From Agrocybe praecox (Eukaryota; Basidiomycota; Agaricomycetes; Agaricales; Agrocybaceae), in contig OZ024843.1 in NCBI GenBank assembly GCA_964017145.1, forward strand, positions 2,037,001 to 2,101,000: a DNA stretch of 64,000 nucleotides, in the 5' to 3' direction. The notes under the pieces were generated by a model, which saw only the letters and a program-made list of their open reading frames with translations, was not told the DNA's origin and ran no database searches. Shown piece by piece: positions 47,264 to 60,978 of this stretch; position 1 is the first letter of the stretch, and the number at the start of each line of letters is the position of its first letter. The position numbers and the translations under genes are program-made.

Positions 47264-47513
47264 TATACGTTCATAGACAATATTTTTCTTTTACCTACTG
47301 GACCGCTTTTGTTCCTCTCGCTACCTTTCATTCGCTTGGTGTACAACAAATTTTCAATTGATAATTTCAAAACAAGAAGCATCTAGAGCTTGACAGCTTC
47401 CATTACGCTATACATAAATATTGATAAACCGTTTTCTATTCCTACCATAGAATCCTCTATACAATAAGTAGTAGTATATTATACAAGGCGACCCAAGTGT
47501 CCAAGCTGCTAGA

Positions 47514-48447
47514 TCATCCAGACAACTTTTCCCAAACAATGACAACAATAAGGAGGACGAGAACGCCAATGATGGAATATGTAACAGCACGCTGTTGGTA
47601 CATCCTGAAGAATCGGCAGTCAGAAAAATCTGACACCGTTTCTGAAAACTGAGTTCATAGAAAAAGCAATATTGCATACCTCCTAACCATCTTCTTCAGC
47701 GTACCAGACGCGCGATCAATTGCTAAGTCTGCTCTGTCCAACTGAATAAATATTCCGTACGTTAATAGAGAATTTTAGAGATTAGATTAAACGCCTTACA
47801 GTATTTCTTGAGTTTTCGATTTGTTCTCGCTGCGTTCTCAAATTCATAAGGATCTCGGCACCCTGGTTCTCAGTCTCGATAGCGACTTGCTGGGATTGCA
47901 GCAGACGCTTTGATCCTTGCTCCAGTATCGAAGTACCGTTCAACAGTCTTGCCCGATCACTGGAAGGTCCATAGGGATCGTCGGACGATGAGTAGGCCCC
48001 TGCGTTCTTCGACGAAGAGAGCAAATCCGCTCGTGCCAATTGCGTTCGCGACTCCGCAAGAAGTTTCTTGTATTTAGACAGCTCCGCCTTGGCTGAGCGC
48101 AGGCGGGTATGATATTGGGCTCGGACAGACTGTGGGATGCCTTGTACCTCAATTTCCATTTGCGAGACCTGATTGCAAGTAAGAAATGAGTAAATATAGG
48201 GGAAGAAAGATGCTAAGCACCATTTCGTCGGCTTCCTCTAATTCCATCTCCACTCTTCGCAAAGTAGCTTTATGTTGCTCTATGGAAGAACGTTTAATAC
48301 ATAGAATAAAGCCGAAGTGAATACTTGTATGTACGAACCTTGTTCATTCTCACTAGTGCTGCCTTCCAGCTTCTCGCGGATAGTCTCAATAAATTGCAAG
48401 AATTCCTGTTCGTACGAGTCAAATAGGGCTGTTGGTGAGGTGTCCAT
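47514..48447 (-). CDS. VTI1: Qb-SNARE Vti1
   Basis: SNARE acting in Golgi, endosome and vacuole fusion. The N-terminal three-helix (Habc-like) part starts MDTSPTALFDSYEQEFLQFI. The SNARE helix carries the central-layer Gln in LRTQREQIENSRNTLDRAD, and GTLKKMVRRMYQQRAVTYS leads into a C-terminal anchor (IIGVLVLLIVVIVW) ending EKLSG. Introns are near 47680-47690, 47741-47800 and in the 5' part, with the SNARE helix split after NSRNT. Length is about 225 residues, normal for Vti1. It is divergent from EMC3, 208 bp apart. Confidence 0.9.
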
Positions 48448-48655
48448 ATCGCTATATGTTTTCTAAGAGTTGTCCGCCAGGGAGAAAGAAAGATTTATAG
48501 CAGGATAGAAGAAAGGACCTATGTGGTAAGCAGTGGTAGAGTGGCCTCTGGCATGGCTGCGTCACAATGAGTTATCGAGGTCACAGCCACAAGCGTGCCG
48601 TCAATTATGGTTGTCCGGATGAGCAACGACAATTATTTCTTTCGATTCAGCAGTC

Positions 48656-49740
48656 ATGTCCAGTAATGTGTAAGTCTCGTAGTCAGTCAATTTGTATAAC
48701 ATACTCACTTAGATTTAGTGTTTCTCTGTACCTTGACCCTCAAATTCGGGACTGGGTCTTATTCCCAATCACACTGGTCATGGTACGTGTCGATTTCTTA
48801 CCTGCTGATGCGCGACTGACAAGGTCGACATTAGATTCTAGTGGGCATCCTCAGGCACTATGTCATGGTCTTACTACAGTCCCAGCCAAAGCAGCTTCCC
48901 CGCGCGGCCATACGTGAACAGTGCGCTAGTTACCTCCTGTTCCACGATCGAATATCTTATTGATTTTGTTCAGGCGAGCATTGGCGCGTTCACAGATCCT
49001 CCGTGCCACGGCGGCAAATTCTCCAATCCCGCCATCACACTACAACTCTATATCCCAGCACCTATCAGAAGCATTTACGAAAGGGACATATCTCAAGGAT
49101 GGACCCCCGAAGGGTGATGCTCCGTCCACTCCTCCAAACCCAATTACAGACCCTGCTGCTATGGATGGAATGATGGCTGGCATGAAGACACAAATGGTCA
49201 TGATGGTTCCACAGATGATAATTATGGGGTGGATCAATTTCTTCTTCCAGGGCTTCGTTCTGAGTACGTATTGCTATTTTACGTCAACTTCACTCAGTCA
49301 CTTACCAGAGAGGATGATGCATCAGTCAAGCTCCCCTTCCCTCTCACACTTGGCTTCAAAGCAATGCTACAGCGCGGTATCGAGACTCCTGATATGGACG
49401 TTCGCTGGGTTTCTTCTCTCTCTTGGTACTTTCTCAACTTCTTTGGTCTGAATGGCTTGTATCGACTTATTCTCGGCGATGGAAATTGTGAGCAACTTGA
49501 GATATCGTTGAAATTTCTTCCTCTCTAATACTCTTCAAAGCGGCGGATTCTTCACGAGACATGACAGCATCATCTTTTGCTGGTGGAGCTGCAGTTGCCG
49601 GTCCTGTTCAAGACTATAACAAATTATTCAAGGCAGAGAAAGACAATCTTGAATTCTCAGAAGGACTTCATAGTTGGGTTGGCAATGATGTAGAAAATAG
49701 AGTGCTTCGTAAGTATGGTAAATTAGCGCCTGCCTATTGA
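48656..49740 (+). CDS. EMC3: ER membrane protein complex subunit 3
   Basis: Core subunit of the EMC insertase (Oxa1 superfamily) that puts tail-anchored and multi-spanning proteins into the ER membrane. Exon 1 is short (MSSNV). TM1 is in [16 protein letters not shown], followed by [20 protein letters not shown], a positively charged coiled loop, [20 protein letters not shown] (TM2) and [20 protein letters not shown], then [20 protein letters not shown] (TM3). The C-terminal tail is soluble and ends [12 protein letters not shown]. The acceptor used for exon 2 could be either of two AGs six bases apart. The last exon is read without a further intron, although a GTAAGT motif lies near its end. 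Confidence 0.86.
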
Positions 49741-50027
49741 TTAGCACAATATAATTTATTTTACTACGAGTAAGCAAATGGCTACAACAGTACTAAAATA
49801 AATTGCGCGACAGCAGTTATTACATTCGTTTCAATCATCGTGTACAAGAGTCGAATTCGAAAACAGAGCGTGTATGTCGATCTCACGCTCATAGAGTTAA
49901 TAGTAGTAAAGTTAGAAAGATGAAATGGTATCGCAAGCCCCTGTGGTACAAAAATATTCAGCAACACAACATATCAGGCGTGTGGAGTCAAACGAACTTA
50001 ACAGTTAAGCAAAGAAGAAGTAAACAG

Positions 50028-50892
50028 TTACACTAGACCATCGTACAACGAGAGCGCCTAACGGAAGCGCTTATTAGTAAGACAGAAATTGTGGGAACAG
50101 GCCGCTTACCTGGACGATGGTGGGGTCTTGTTTGCTGCCCTCCACAAACTCATCGTATGTGAGCTTTGCGTCTTTATCTTTATCCATGTTTCTAAAGATT
50201 TTGTCGACCCGCTACGTAACATAACGAGTTAAAAAAGAGATTGTTGTCAATGCTCTGCAACGACTGTACCTTTTCTGGGGTGTCCTCATCTGAAGGTAAC
50301 TTGACCATTTCACCGGTCATCTTGTAAATGGATTGTACGATCTGCAACATTTCATCGTAGGTAATGGTACCATCCTTGTCGATGTCATACAGTTGGAATG
50401 CCCCTAAGCGCCGATTGCGTCAATCAAAGATTTAGAAGAGTCAAGCCGATCGGAAAACTCCTAAACACTTACACTTGAGTTTCTCTTCTAGGCGACCGCG
50501 ACTGGTAACGCTGAGGGCGCAAATAAATTCCTTAAAGTCGATTTGGCCGCTCTTGTCAGCGTCAAAAACGTTGAAAACGTAATCCGCGAATTCAGCAGGA
50601 TCGCCGAAGGGGAAGAACTGTTTGTAGATGCGACTGAACTCGGCCTTGTCGAGATGTCCCGAAGGACAGTCCTTCTTGAAACCCTTGTACCTGGTAGAGA
50701 AGAACGATGAGATACTGGCACCAAGGGAATTTTGGCAAGGGACGGACCATTGTTGGAGCTCTTTCTTGTCAACTAAGAGATGGAGAGAGTGGTAAGATTG
50801 ATAGAAGAAAGGAACTTGTTAGACTGACAATAAGTATTCTTCTGGAGGTCTGCGAGTTGCTCCTGGGACAGTTTGCTCTGAGATTTGCCCAT
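50028..50892 (-). CDS. NCS1: Neuronal calcium sensor 1 / frequenin homologue
   Basis: Myristoylated calcium sensor that activates phosphatidylinositol 4-kinase. The start at 50892 gives [13 protein letters not shown], with Gly2 as the myristoylation site. The helix [20 protein letters not shown] matches frequenin. EF-hand 1 is degenerate ([11 protein letters not shown]). EF2 is [15 protein letters not shown]3 [15 protein letters not shown]4 [15 protein letters not shown]. The C-terminus is [14 protein letters not shown]. Six short introns; the start-side splices place TYF across a junction. Length is about 190 residues, standard. It is divergent from the Cys-rich gene, 310 bp apart. Confidence 0.93.
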
Positions 50893-51202
50893 GGTGGTGA
50901 GTGGAAAAGAAAAGATGGAGGTTTGGTGTCAGGTGGACTGAAAGTATTATGGGGAGGGACCTTGGCACTTTGGAGGCTGTACGGTGCCATCTTATCTCGC
51001 AGTTACTATGTTGGGCAGCCTCGAGGACTTTTTGAAAATAAAGAAAGGCAGACTCGTGGTGTATGTAAAAGAATAATTGCTGAATAAATTCGAATTTCTT
51101 TCTCTTCCACATCGCAGCAACCGCCAGGAAGCCACATGTTACAGCAAACAGTACAAATAGACAGCACCCCTCTTTCGGTTTCCCGCCATCCTTTCCTCCA
51201 CC
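50893..51202. promoter_or_regulatory. Divergent promoter region NCS1 / Cys-rich gene
   Basis: 310 bp between divergent starts. No clear TATA box or known site was recognised; the right end is pyrimidine-rich. No hidden gene seen. Confidence 0.4.
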
Positions 51203-52594
51203 ATGTGTTACTCTGCGGGCTCCATTGAACAGGCTTGTCCGATGTGCAGGTTATTTCCTCAGCGAAAGTTCGTCTCCATTATCGTCTTCGTCTCAATACT
51301 TACTAATTTACAATATACAGGTGTCCTCACACAAGGGACACATGTCGCAACAGATCAGCCCATCCCAGGATGGATGTCCTATATCTCACAAACGCAGAAG
51401 GTATATCTACTCCAGCCTTATATTCCGTCTTTACTCACCCCCTTGCTTCCCAGTTGAAACCTTCAATGGCTGTGGATACTGCAAGGTACATCTTCGCTCA
51501 TATCTCTGACCGTAGTAACCTCACCGACCATCGTTCAGTGGGCCAATTTGGATCCCACTCCCCCTGCAAAACTACTTGGATATAACAATGAAGGATGGCC
51601 AGGATGTTGCCGCCCACCACATCAGAGCGAACATCATCTCATACCCCCTGAGGACTGGCAAGCAGTCAACACAATCCATCGGGTCCCTATTCCTCCTCAG
51701 ATCGAGGCTATCCTCAAGGTTCACCCATTCCCTGCAGGGCTTACATCGCCAGGCCGCAGCACACCTTCCAAGACATCATCTCCGCCTTCAAGTCGCAAGA
51801 ATACCCGAGGTTCTCCCTCTAGCAAGCCGACTGTCCTTTCTAACAAAGTCATGAACACACCTTCTCCTAGCAGAGGGCGCAGTCCACATTCGAGCTCTTC
51901 TAGTGCCAGCGTCTCGAGGACTCCGAGTTCGAACACAGTATCATCGTCCGCCCCGTCTTCGCCCTCAATGGATACTATACGGCGTAAGGGCCCATCAGTC
52001 AACCCTGAACGTCGCCTGGAAGGGACACATTCCGCACATTCTTCTCCCAGTCGTAAATCAGTTGATCTTGAGAACGGCAACCCGCCGAAACGTGTCTCGA
52101 GTGTTCGTCGCCCTGCTTTGACACCGGCGACTACCTCGGTATCCGTCTCCAAGGTTGTCGCTGCTGATAGTCGCTCCCCAACAACTAGTCAGGACAGCAT
52201 CGGAAAACGACGAGCCTCCATGTCTGGCGTTGCTTCCCCATCTAGTCCGTCACAGACGCCCCGAATCACTGACCGCTCGACTTTTGTCGCTCCACGGAGT
52301 CCGAAGAAAGATCAGGACTGCGGCGCGTCTACCAGCAGCGGCAGCAGTGACGGATTTGGGTCTGTATCAGACAGCACCGTAACCTCTGATGGCGGCTTCA
52401 CAGATTATCTTTCTGATGAATCGGAAGCAGAATTGCAAAGGCAGGCAGAAGCCAAAGCTGCCATCATGGCCCAAAGCCAAGCAGAAGAATTGGAATTTAA
52501 GATGGCTAGACAGCAATTAGCTCACGTCGGTCTTCGTCCTCCCATCAAGCTGTGGAATCCAACAAATACCACACCCGCGAAATTGACCACATAA
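51203..52594 (+). CDS. Cys-rich N-terminal domain with Ser/Pro-rich tail, unknown function
   Basis: No family recognised. The N-terminus of about 75 residues is assembled from four exons: 51203-51249, about 51322-51401, about 51456-51487 and from about 51542 to the stop. It contains many cysteines in pairs: ACPMCRCPH, DTC, NGCGYCKWA and GWPGCCRPP, with nearby histidines, so zinc binding is plausible. The phase of every junction fits only this reading. After PPEDWQ the protein is Ser/Pro/Arg-rich low-complexity for about 270 residues, with many SP sites, and ends in an acidic-helical stretch (EAELQRQAEAKAAIMAQSQA). It might be a zinc-binding fungal-specific protein; no role is implied. Confidence 0.68.
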
Positions 52595-52953
52595 GTCAAA
52601 TTTCTTCACAATTGCCAATGTACATCAATAGTTTTTTCTTCTGGTTTTTTGTATTGCTTTTGTCGGACTTTGTACATTGTAAGAGGATAGGAGTGACTTG
52701 ATGTGTGGGGGGTTTTCAGTGAGGGTGGTAGCAAACCTGTCTTTCTTATGTATGGCTACGCCACCTTAGGATAGTTGCGCACAACTGCTGTAAAATGGAT
52801 AATATTGAAATGCTTACACCGATTTACTTTATCACTTGCCGCTCTTAGTCTACCGTAGTCTACAGAGACTTGTCGGTCCCAGTTGGACCGACTTCCAGAT
52901 GTGGTAATGCTATTAAAGTGCTGTTCGCTACTCCTTCTCTTCCTGCTTCACAC
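52595..52953. other. Intergenic region, Cys-rich gene to PROPPIN
   Basis: 359 bp with AT-rich 3' sequence, then the PROPPIN 5' region. An open frame runs in from about 52870 without an ATG, so a longer N-terminus through an upstream exon is possible. Nothing else seen. Confidence 0.5.
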
Positions 52954-54530
52954 ATGAACTTAGCACGACATTCTATTTCAGCGACTAATCCAACACAAAT
53001 CTTCGATGCTAAGTTTGACGCTGAGTGCGACTTATTCACAGTCTCGACTCCCGCAGGATTTGCTGTTTACCGTACACACCCATTGGAGCTAATTCGGAAG
53101 CGAGGTGAGTAACTTATCGTTCATCGGCATTGGGGAAGTATCTAATAACCCAATCGATAGAATTAACAGGTGGTACGCTTGCTTCGGTGTTACCTTTGCA
53201 CTCAACCAACATTCTCTTCCTCCTGGGCGGCGGCAGGAGTCCACTCTATCCTCCGAATAAAGTGATATTATGGAACGATGCAATCGGGAAAGAGGTCGCG
53301 GAGCTAGAGTTCAGAGAAAGAGTTAGAGGTATGGCCTGTAGGCGGGGGTGGCTTGCTGTCTCGCTGAGGCGGAGGGTCGTCGTTTTCCAAGTCGGGACAT
53401 CCGTGAGTCGATACGGCGAATGGGACACTTGTGACAATCCACGAGGTAAGGATCACTTACGATATATGCCCATCATACATTGTAACTCTAAAAGGTCCTT
53501 AATTATTCTTCTCTTCCTCTGTGACAGGTCTGCTTGCACTGGCCACGGAGCCGTACTCTACCTTGCTCGCAATCGCAGGACGCCAAGTCGGCCATGTACA
53601 ACTGATTCATCTGCCCCAGTGCCCTCTTCCTGTTCTAAGGAATCCTCCACCTTCTGCGCCTCCTCGGAAACCACCTCCACCTTCTTCAAGGCATCCTGTG
53701 TCCATAATCATTGCCCATACGTCTGCTTTAACTACATTATCAATACCTACATCTGGAAGATTACTAGCCACAACTTCTATTAAAGGGACTTTGGTGCGCG
53801 TATGGGATACCATGACCGGAAATCTAGTCAGAGAATTCCGCAGGGGGTCGGATAAAGCTGAAATCTACGGCGTGGCATTCCGACCTGACGAGCGAGAGCT
53901 TTGCGTTTGGAGCGATAAGGGCACCGTGCATGTTTTTAATCTTATGGTCTCCGGGGCTACGTAAGTTAAACGTTTAGACACATTATACCTCATTACAAGT
54001 GTTGATCCTCTTTTAGGAATCGACAATCTACATTATCTCAATTATCATCCATTCTTCCCATTCCTAAATATTTCGAGTCAGAGTGGTCTTACGCCCAGTA
54101 CAGGATACCCGTCCAATCATCCCATATATCTCTTTCCGCTACATCCCGTTCTTCGGCTGTTGACCTTGCTGAAGAAGAACGCTGCGTGGTTGGATGGATT
54201 GAAGCGCCTTCCGATGGTCCTTCTGCAGGACCTACTGATGGAGAGTATCAATTGGTTGTGCTGACATTTGCGGGCGGTTGGTATCGACTGCGGCTGCCTA
54301 AGCTCACTGGCTCAAAGGGTTCTGTAAATCTTTCTCCGTCGAAGGCAAATTTTGGTTCGCCACCCAAGTTCACAAGTTTACCTCATCAGGCAAGATCTAT
54401 TTCCGGCTCTTCGGCTACTGGGCGTCCAGACAAAGGCAAGGAAAAGGAGCGTGACGCAGAGAAGAAAGAAAGCAGAAACTGCACCCTGGAAGAGTTCCGG
54501 CGCTTTGGAAGGTGGGATGGATGGGGCTAG
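52954..54530 (+). CDS. HSV2: PROPPIN beta-propeller, Hsv2/WIPI3-like
   Basis: Seven-bladed propeller binding PI3P and PI(3,5)P2, acting in autophagy and endosome/vacuole traffic. The phosphoinositide motif is FRRG within LVREFRRGSDKAEIYGVAFR, followed by the blade WSDKGTVHVFNL. Earlier blades include TPAGFAVYRTHPLELIRKRE (after splicing) and SVLPLHSTNILFLLGGG. A proline-rich loop (PPSAPPRKPPPPSS) interrupts one blade. The C-terminus has a basic/Glu-rich insert and ends FGRWDGWG. The FRRG form and WSDKGTVHVF fit Hsv2/WIPI3 slightly better than Atg18, but subfamily is uncertain. Introns are near 53105-53159, 53444-53527 and 53961-54016. Start 52954 is the first ATG (MNLARHSI). Confidence 0.83.
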
Positions 54531-54956
54531 ACAGACTTTGCCTCGCTATACCTCTTCGGTCCATTGAACGACGTGCACGTCCCTAATGTCTCTCTCCACG
54601 ATTATACAGTGTGGCTGAGGCTGTACAACTCAAGGCAGCTGTCCATTTTACGACCTTCATTTACAAGCATACACCTATACCCATTGCATACCTCCGTAAC
54701 GTAGCACTACTAGTTTGTATCATCTATCCACTTCTTTGTATGTAGAGCAGTTTCTCGGAGGCACCAAACCTGTCATGACTGATAATGGTCTCCAAGGACC
54801 AAGGACCAAAACACGACGTGCTAAATGAACCGCGTGACGTAACGCGCTGATGAATTCACGTGACGCAATTGACCACTCGTTGAAATGCCGCCGGGCCAGC
54901 TTGTGATTCTGAATCCTCCGCTCTCTAGACGTCACAATCTTATCCGATACGCCTTA
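54531..54956. promoter_or_regulatory. Region upstream of DAD4 with CRE-like and E-box sites
   Basis: 426 bp without a gene. TGACGTAA at 54835-54842 is a CRE/ATF-type site, and TCACGTGA at 54856-54863 is a palindromic E-box, both about 100 bp before the DAD4 start. An in-frame ATG at about 54885 could extend DAD4 by 24 residues but is not conserved. Confidence 0.4.
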
Positions 54957-55288
54957 ATGGAAAACCCTCACGCAGAAAGACAAGCCGTTCTTTTAGAGCG
55001 TATCTTAAAGAATACTGTGAGGCCAATTTTTTCTCCACTTTGTTATATGGTATTCTAAAACAAGCATGCGCAGTCCAAATGCACTGAGATGATTCTGGAA
55101 TTGAATCATAGTCTTGAGGTCGGTCGAGTACTTATTTACTCCCCTTATTGATACATTGACGCGTCCCCTTTCTATCCTGCTTGCAGGAAATCATCCGTGC
55201 CAACGCATCAGTGAAAACGGCGGCAGACTTAGCCACTAAATACAGGAAGAATGTACAGTACAATTTAGAGGCGACAAAAGGCAGCTGA
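54957..55288 (+). CDS. DAD4: DASH complex subunit Dad4
   Basis: Small coiled-coil subunit of the DASH/Dam1 ring that couples kinetochores to microtubules in fungi. Three exons, 54957-55016, 55074-55118 and 55187-55288, join in frame with GT-AG borders to give 68 residues. The sequence starts MENPHAERQAVLLERILKN, as in yeast Dad4 (MENPHEEQ...). It continues through a helix with TEMILELNHSLE and ends KYRKNVQYNLEATKGS, matching the conserved NxxFHLEAT end. Length is normal (yeast 72). Too short to be seen in single-frame ORF calling. Confidence 0.9.
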
Positions 55289-55475
55289 TGTTCCCATAAT
55301 ATACCTGCTTGATTCTGGACCTCAATTGGCTGTCTACGATGTTACTTGCTCGTGACTGTGCCAGCGTTGACGACAGATGATCGGCCCGTCGTAGATCATA
55401 GTATTTAGATGACACGATGATCCAACTAAGCACCTTGAACCGCTACCACTACATTTGCCACCTCAAACTTGCACA

Positions 55476-57410
<1,935 letters not shown>

Positions 57411-57713
57411 ATTCATCTCATGTAATAAAACTTACTTGACCGTCCAAAATCGTGCAGCTTGATGGAATGATAAACTTACGCTAGCTCATATCATCTATAA
57501 TCAATTTTTGTTTGCTCGTTTATCAACCCAAAGCCAAGTAGAGAGTCCTTGAGATCCAATTGAGATCATGTGTCTCCGAATTGATGTCGGTACCCGGTCC
57601 GGAGAAATAGTCATTTGTGACGTCCTATGTCACACACAATAATTTGACCGACAAAATATTTGTTTGTCGCAACGTCGTTTAGATTGCATTCTATTCATTA
57701 AAGCAGTTTTGCC
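57411..57713. other. Intergenic region ATE1 to IMP4
   Basis: 303 bp, tandem arrangement. A CATTTGTGACGTCCTATGTCAC stretch (57611-57632) holds a CRE-like TGACGTC and a partial inverted repeat with GTCAC. No coding frame or RNA gene seen. Confidence 0.45.
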
Positions 57714-58875
57714 ATGGTAAGTTTCCTAATATTCAGTTGATAATTTGACTCATAGTGCGGTCAAAAGTTAAGGAGGCAAATTCGAGAGCGTCGAGAATAT
57801 GTCTACGCGAAATCTTTAGAGTCCCAAGAACGACAAACTTATGAGCGAAAACAACAATTGAAGGAGAGTCTGGCCAGTGGGAAGGCCCTGCCAACAGAAT
57901 TAAAGAAGAGCGCAAAGGACCTAGGGAAGGATCTGGCATTTGATGAAGCTCAAGCAGGTGCGTCCCTCTATTCTTTTGCTTCGAACATGCTTGACATCCT
58001 CCCCAGAGCCCACGACGCATATCGACAATGAGTATTCTCATGCTGGTGTTCAAGATCCCAAAATTGTGATAACAACATCTAGAGATCCTAGTTCAAAATT
58101 GCTACAATTCTCCAAGGTTACTAAACTGTTATGTAACTCTAAATTTCGAGGTTACTGACCGTATTACAGGAGATGAGACTTGTGTTTCCTAATGCACACC
58201 GCATTAATCGTGGAAACTATGTTATAAAAGAGTTGGCAGAAGCTTGTAGAGCCAATGATGTTACAGATTTAATTGTTGTTCATGAACACCGTGGCATACC
58301 CGACGCTCTCATTGTATCCCATTTCCCCCATGGTCCTACCGTCTACTTCACACTCAACAACGTCGCCCTTCGACATGACATTGGATCGTACAAGAACTCA
58401 ACGGTTTCCGAGCAGTATCCCCATCTTATTTTTGAGAATTTCTCGTCGAAGCTTGGTGAACGCATCCGTGATGTCCTCAAGTTTTTGTTTCCTGTGCCCA
58501 AAGAGGACAGTAAAAGAGTGATGACATTTGCAAATGAGGATGACTTCATATCCTTTAGGTATGTGGTTTGACGCCCTTGCAGTAATTAAATTAATCCACA
58601 CTTGCAGACATCACGTTTTTGTCAAGACTGGAAAGGAGGTGCAACTGGCCGAAGTTGGTCCTCGTTTTGAAATGAAGCGTAAGGTCAAACTTTTTCACTT
58701 TAAGAAGCTTGCTGACCCCGTCTATGTAGCATACGAAATCAGACAAGGCACCATAGAACAGAATGAAGCTGAACGCGAATGGGTTCTATCGCACTACACC
58801 CGCACAGCGAAGAAACGGAGCGTGCTTACAGAGTCAAGGTTTTCTGAACCCCCCGCAAAGCGCACAAAACGGTAA
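57714..58875 (+). CDS. IMP4: U3 snoRNP protein Imp4 (Brix domain)
   Basis: Component of the small-subunit processome that helps U3 snoRNA pair with pre-rRNA. The first exon is only the ATG (57714-57716), followed directly by GTAAGT; exon 2 begins at 57756 in phase 0 ([19 protein letters not shown]). The Brix domain follows: [20 protein letters not shown], then [20 protein letters not shown] and [53 protein letters not shown] and EVGPRFEMK. The C-terminus is basic (PPAKRTKR). Introns also lie near 57958-58004, 58117-58170 and 58559-58607. It agrees throughout with yeast Imp4. Confidence 0.94.
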
Positions 58876-58983
58876 TACATGTAATTTTCACGGCATTGTA
58901 TTTGTTTTCCCTTCCAAAAGTATTGTATTAATCTAGCCCTCAACTATGTACCTATACCCTCTTTCCTTTGTCTTTAACGACTT

Positions 58984-60791
58984 TTAGTCGACTGTTAGAG
59001 TGCGATCAAGGGTGCTAAAACCTTCGAAGAAAGAGCCGAAGAGGTCGATAGCATTCTGGACATCATGGGAGCCCGCAGTTTCTCGGATGGAGTGCATTGA
59101 AAGCATAGCGTTACCGACATCGACAGTTCGGATTCCTATCTTGGATAGCATGGGTCCGACAGTTGATCCACACGGCCTAAATGAAAGAGTCAGAAGGAAA
59201 AATAACAGTGACGCACGACCAGGCCTACATGTCGTTACGAGTCTCAAATTCTTGGACTCTCCCGCCTTTGCGTTCCACCAATTGCTTCACAATGAAAGTT
59301 GATATAGCGTCTGTGGCATATCTTTGCTTTGCATTTGTCTTGATCACGATACCTCCGTTCATGACTGGTGTGTGATTTTCTTCGTGCTTCGAGCTGTAGT
59401 TGGGGTGTACTGCGTGACCCATATCAGCAGAAATAAGGAAAGAACGAGTGATAGATTGTGCCAATGCGGAAGGTGTAGGCGAGAGACGATTAAGGAGCGA
59501 TGGAATGAGACTGGATTCCGCTCCTGATGTGGACACACTTCCGATTTCTTCATGGTTGAACAGAGCAATGCAATTTACATTGCCTTCCAATGCGGGGAAA
59601 TATTGTGCGGTAGTACTCTCTGCCAAAGCTTCTACCGCACAAAAGCTGAAGGATGAATCTATAAACTAGTGGACACCGGTAACAAAATGAATTGTTGCTC
59701 ACGATGATACTAGATTGTCCATCCTAGGACTGAAGACAAATTCATTATTGATCCCTCCGAGCGAAGCTGGTTGGGTATCGTAAAGGGACCTTGAAGCAGC
59801 GTCAAGGAAAACGTCTCGCCAGGACAAGGACTAAGCTTACAATTCGAAATCGTGAATTTCCTCGGGAGCAATGGACAGTTCATTCGCCAAAAGTGATAAC
59901 AGAGCTGGATGATGGTTCTCTTGAATACTGGATGCAGCAACTTTCTTATCAGACCCTGGAGCGGCAGCGTTGAGTTGCGATTCCACTAATCCGAGAATAG
60001 GGACAAATTCTGTCTCCTGATTGAACTTGAGGTTGTCGTTGACATTTCTATCCACTTAACAAGATATAGCTGGTCAGGATGCCAGCAAGCATGGAAGAAG
60101 AAGATATTCCTCGCTCACAATGAATAGCAAGGGTAGGAATGCGCAAGATAGGTCTTTCAATCTTAACCAGTTTAGACACGAAATTTCCGCCATTCTGAGC
60201 AATAACTACTCTTCCAGCAACAGAAAGGTCACGATCAAGCCATGAATGCCAGATCCCACCTCCATATGTCTCTACTCCGACCTGAAGATAAGAGTTTTTG
60301 GTGCGCTTGGAAATAGGTCGAACCTTTCAAGGGAGAAAAAAATTGTGCACATCATCAAAACCAGGATTTTGACACGAATACGCACCTTCAAATTTGGACT
60401 GTCAACATGAGTAGCCACTATGCTGAGCCCTGCCCCCTGCTCCCATTTCTGGGGTAGGGTGAAGGCAACTAGCGCAGCCTGGTTCCTAATGATCGATATA
60501 TAAATACTACAGAGTAAATGAAGCATAATCAAGTAAACGGTACCTAGTAAAGTAATATTTTCCACCACCTTGGATGGTCTTTTCCCAAGCGTCTTTTTCT
60601 TTAATCTAATCGATCGAAGATCGGATGAGGACTTGGGGAATTCAGAGAATTCGTGTCAAAGTCACCTTTTGGAACCCTGCTTTCTCTAAGCGGACTGCTG
60701 CATTCTGGACTGCATGAAAAGGTGTCGGAGAAGCATTCACAAACTTGAGAAAGCGGGTCGCTGCTTCTGGGCTTGCAGGATAGAGCATCAT
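58984..60791 (-). CDS. APE4: Aspartyl aminopeptidase (M18 family)
   Basis: Dinuclear-zinc aminopeptidase of the DNPEP/Ape4 type; cytosolic and in yeast a selective autophagy cargo. The start at 60791 gives [20 protein letters not shown] followed by [20 protein letters not shown]. Metal and catalytic blocks: [74 protein letters not shown] and [13 protein letters not shown]. The C-terminus is [15 protein letters not shown]. About nine introns. All expected His/Asp/Glu ligands are present. Ape1-type propeptide is absent, which favours the cytosolic Ape4/DNPEP class. It is divergent from UTP12, 187 bp apart. Confidence 0.92.
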
Positions 60792-60978
60792 GGTCTAGGG
60801 AAAGAGATATCTTCAGGTAGGTTATGCCACTATATGTCGGACAGGTACGGTGGGATAATTCGGATAATTCTGTGGACGATCGGTTTCTGTCACGTGGTTA
60901 CACTATTTCTGGCTCAAAACTTTTATTGCCCAGAAGCTTGAAACGCTGAGCGCGTTGAGAGATCGTCTACCCTCCTCA

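Noticed and set aside
51721..52152. 143-codon frame antisense to the Cys-rich gene
   Set aside because: Produced by the Ser/Pro-rich repeat composition of the sense gene; no family match.
54720..54935. 71-codon minus-strand frame upstream of DAD4
   Set aside because: Short, overlaps promoter elements and the DAD4 leader, no domain or splice partners.
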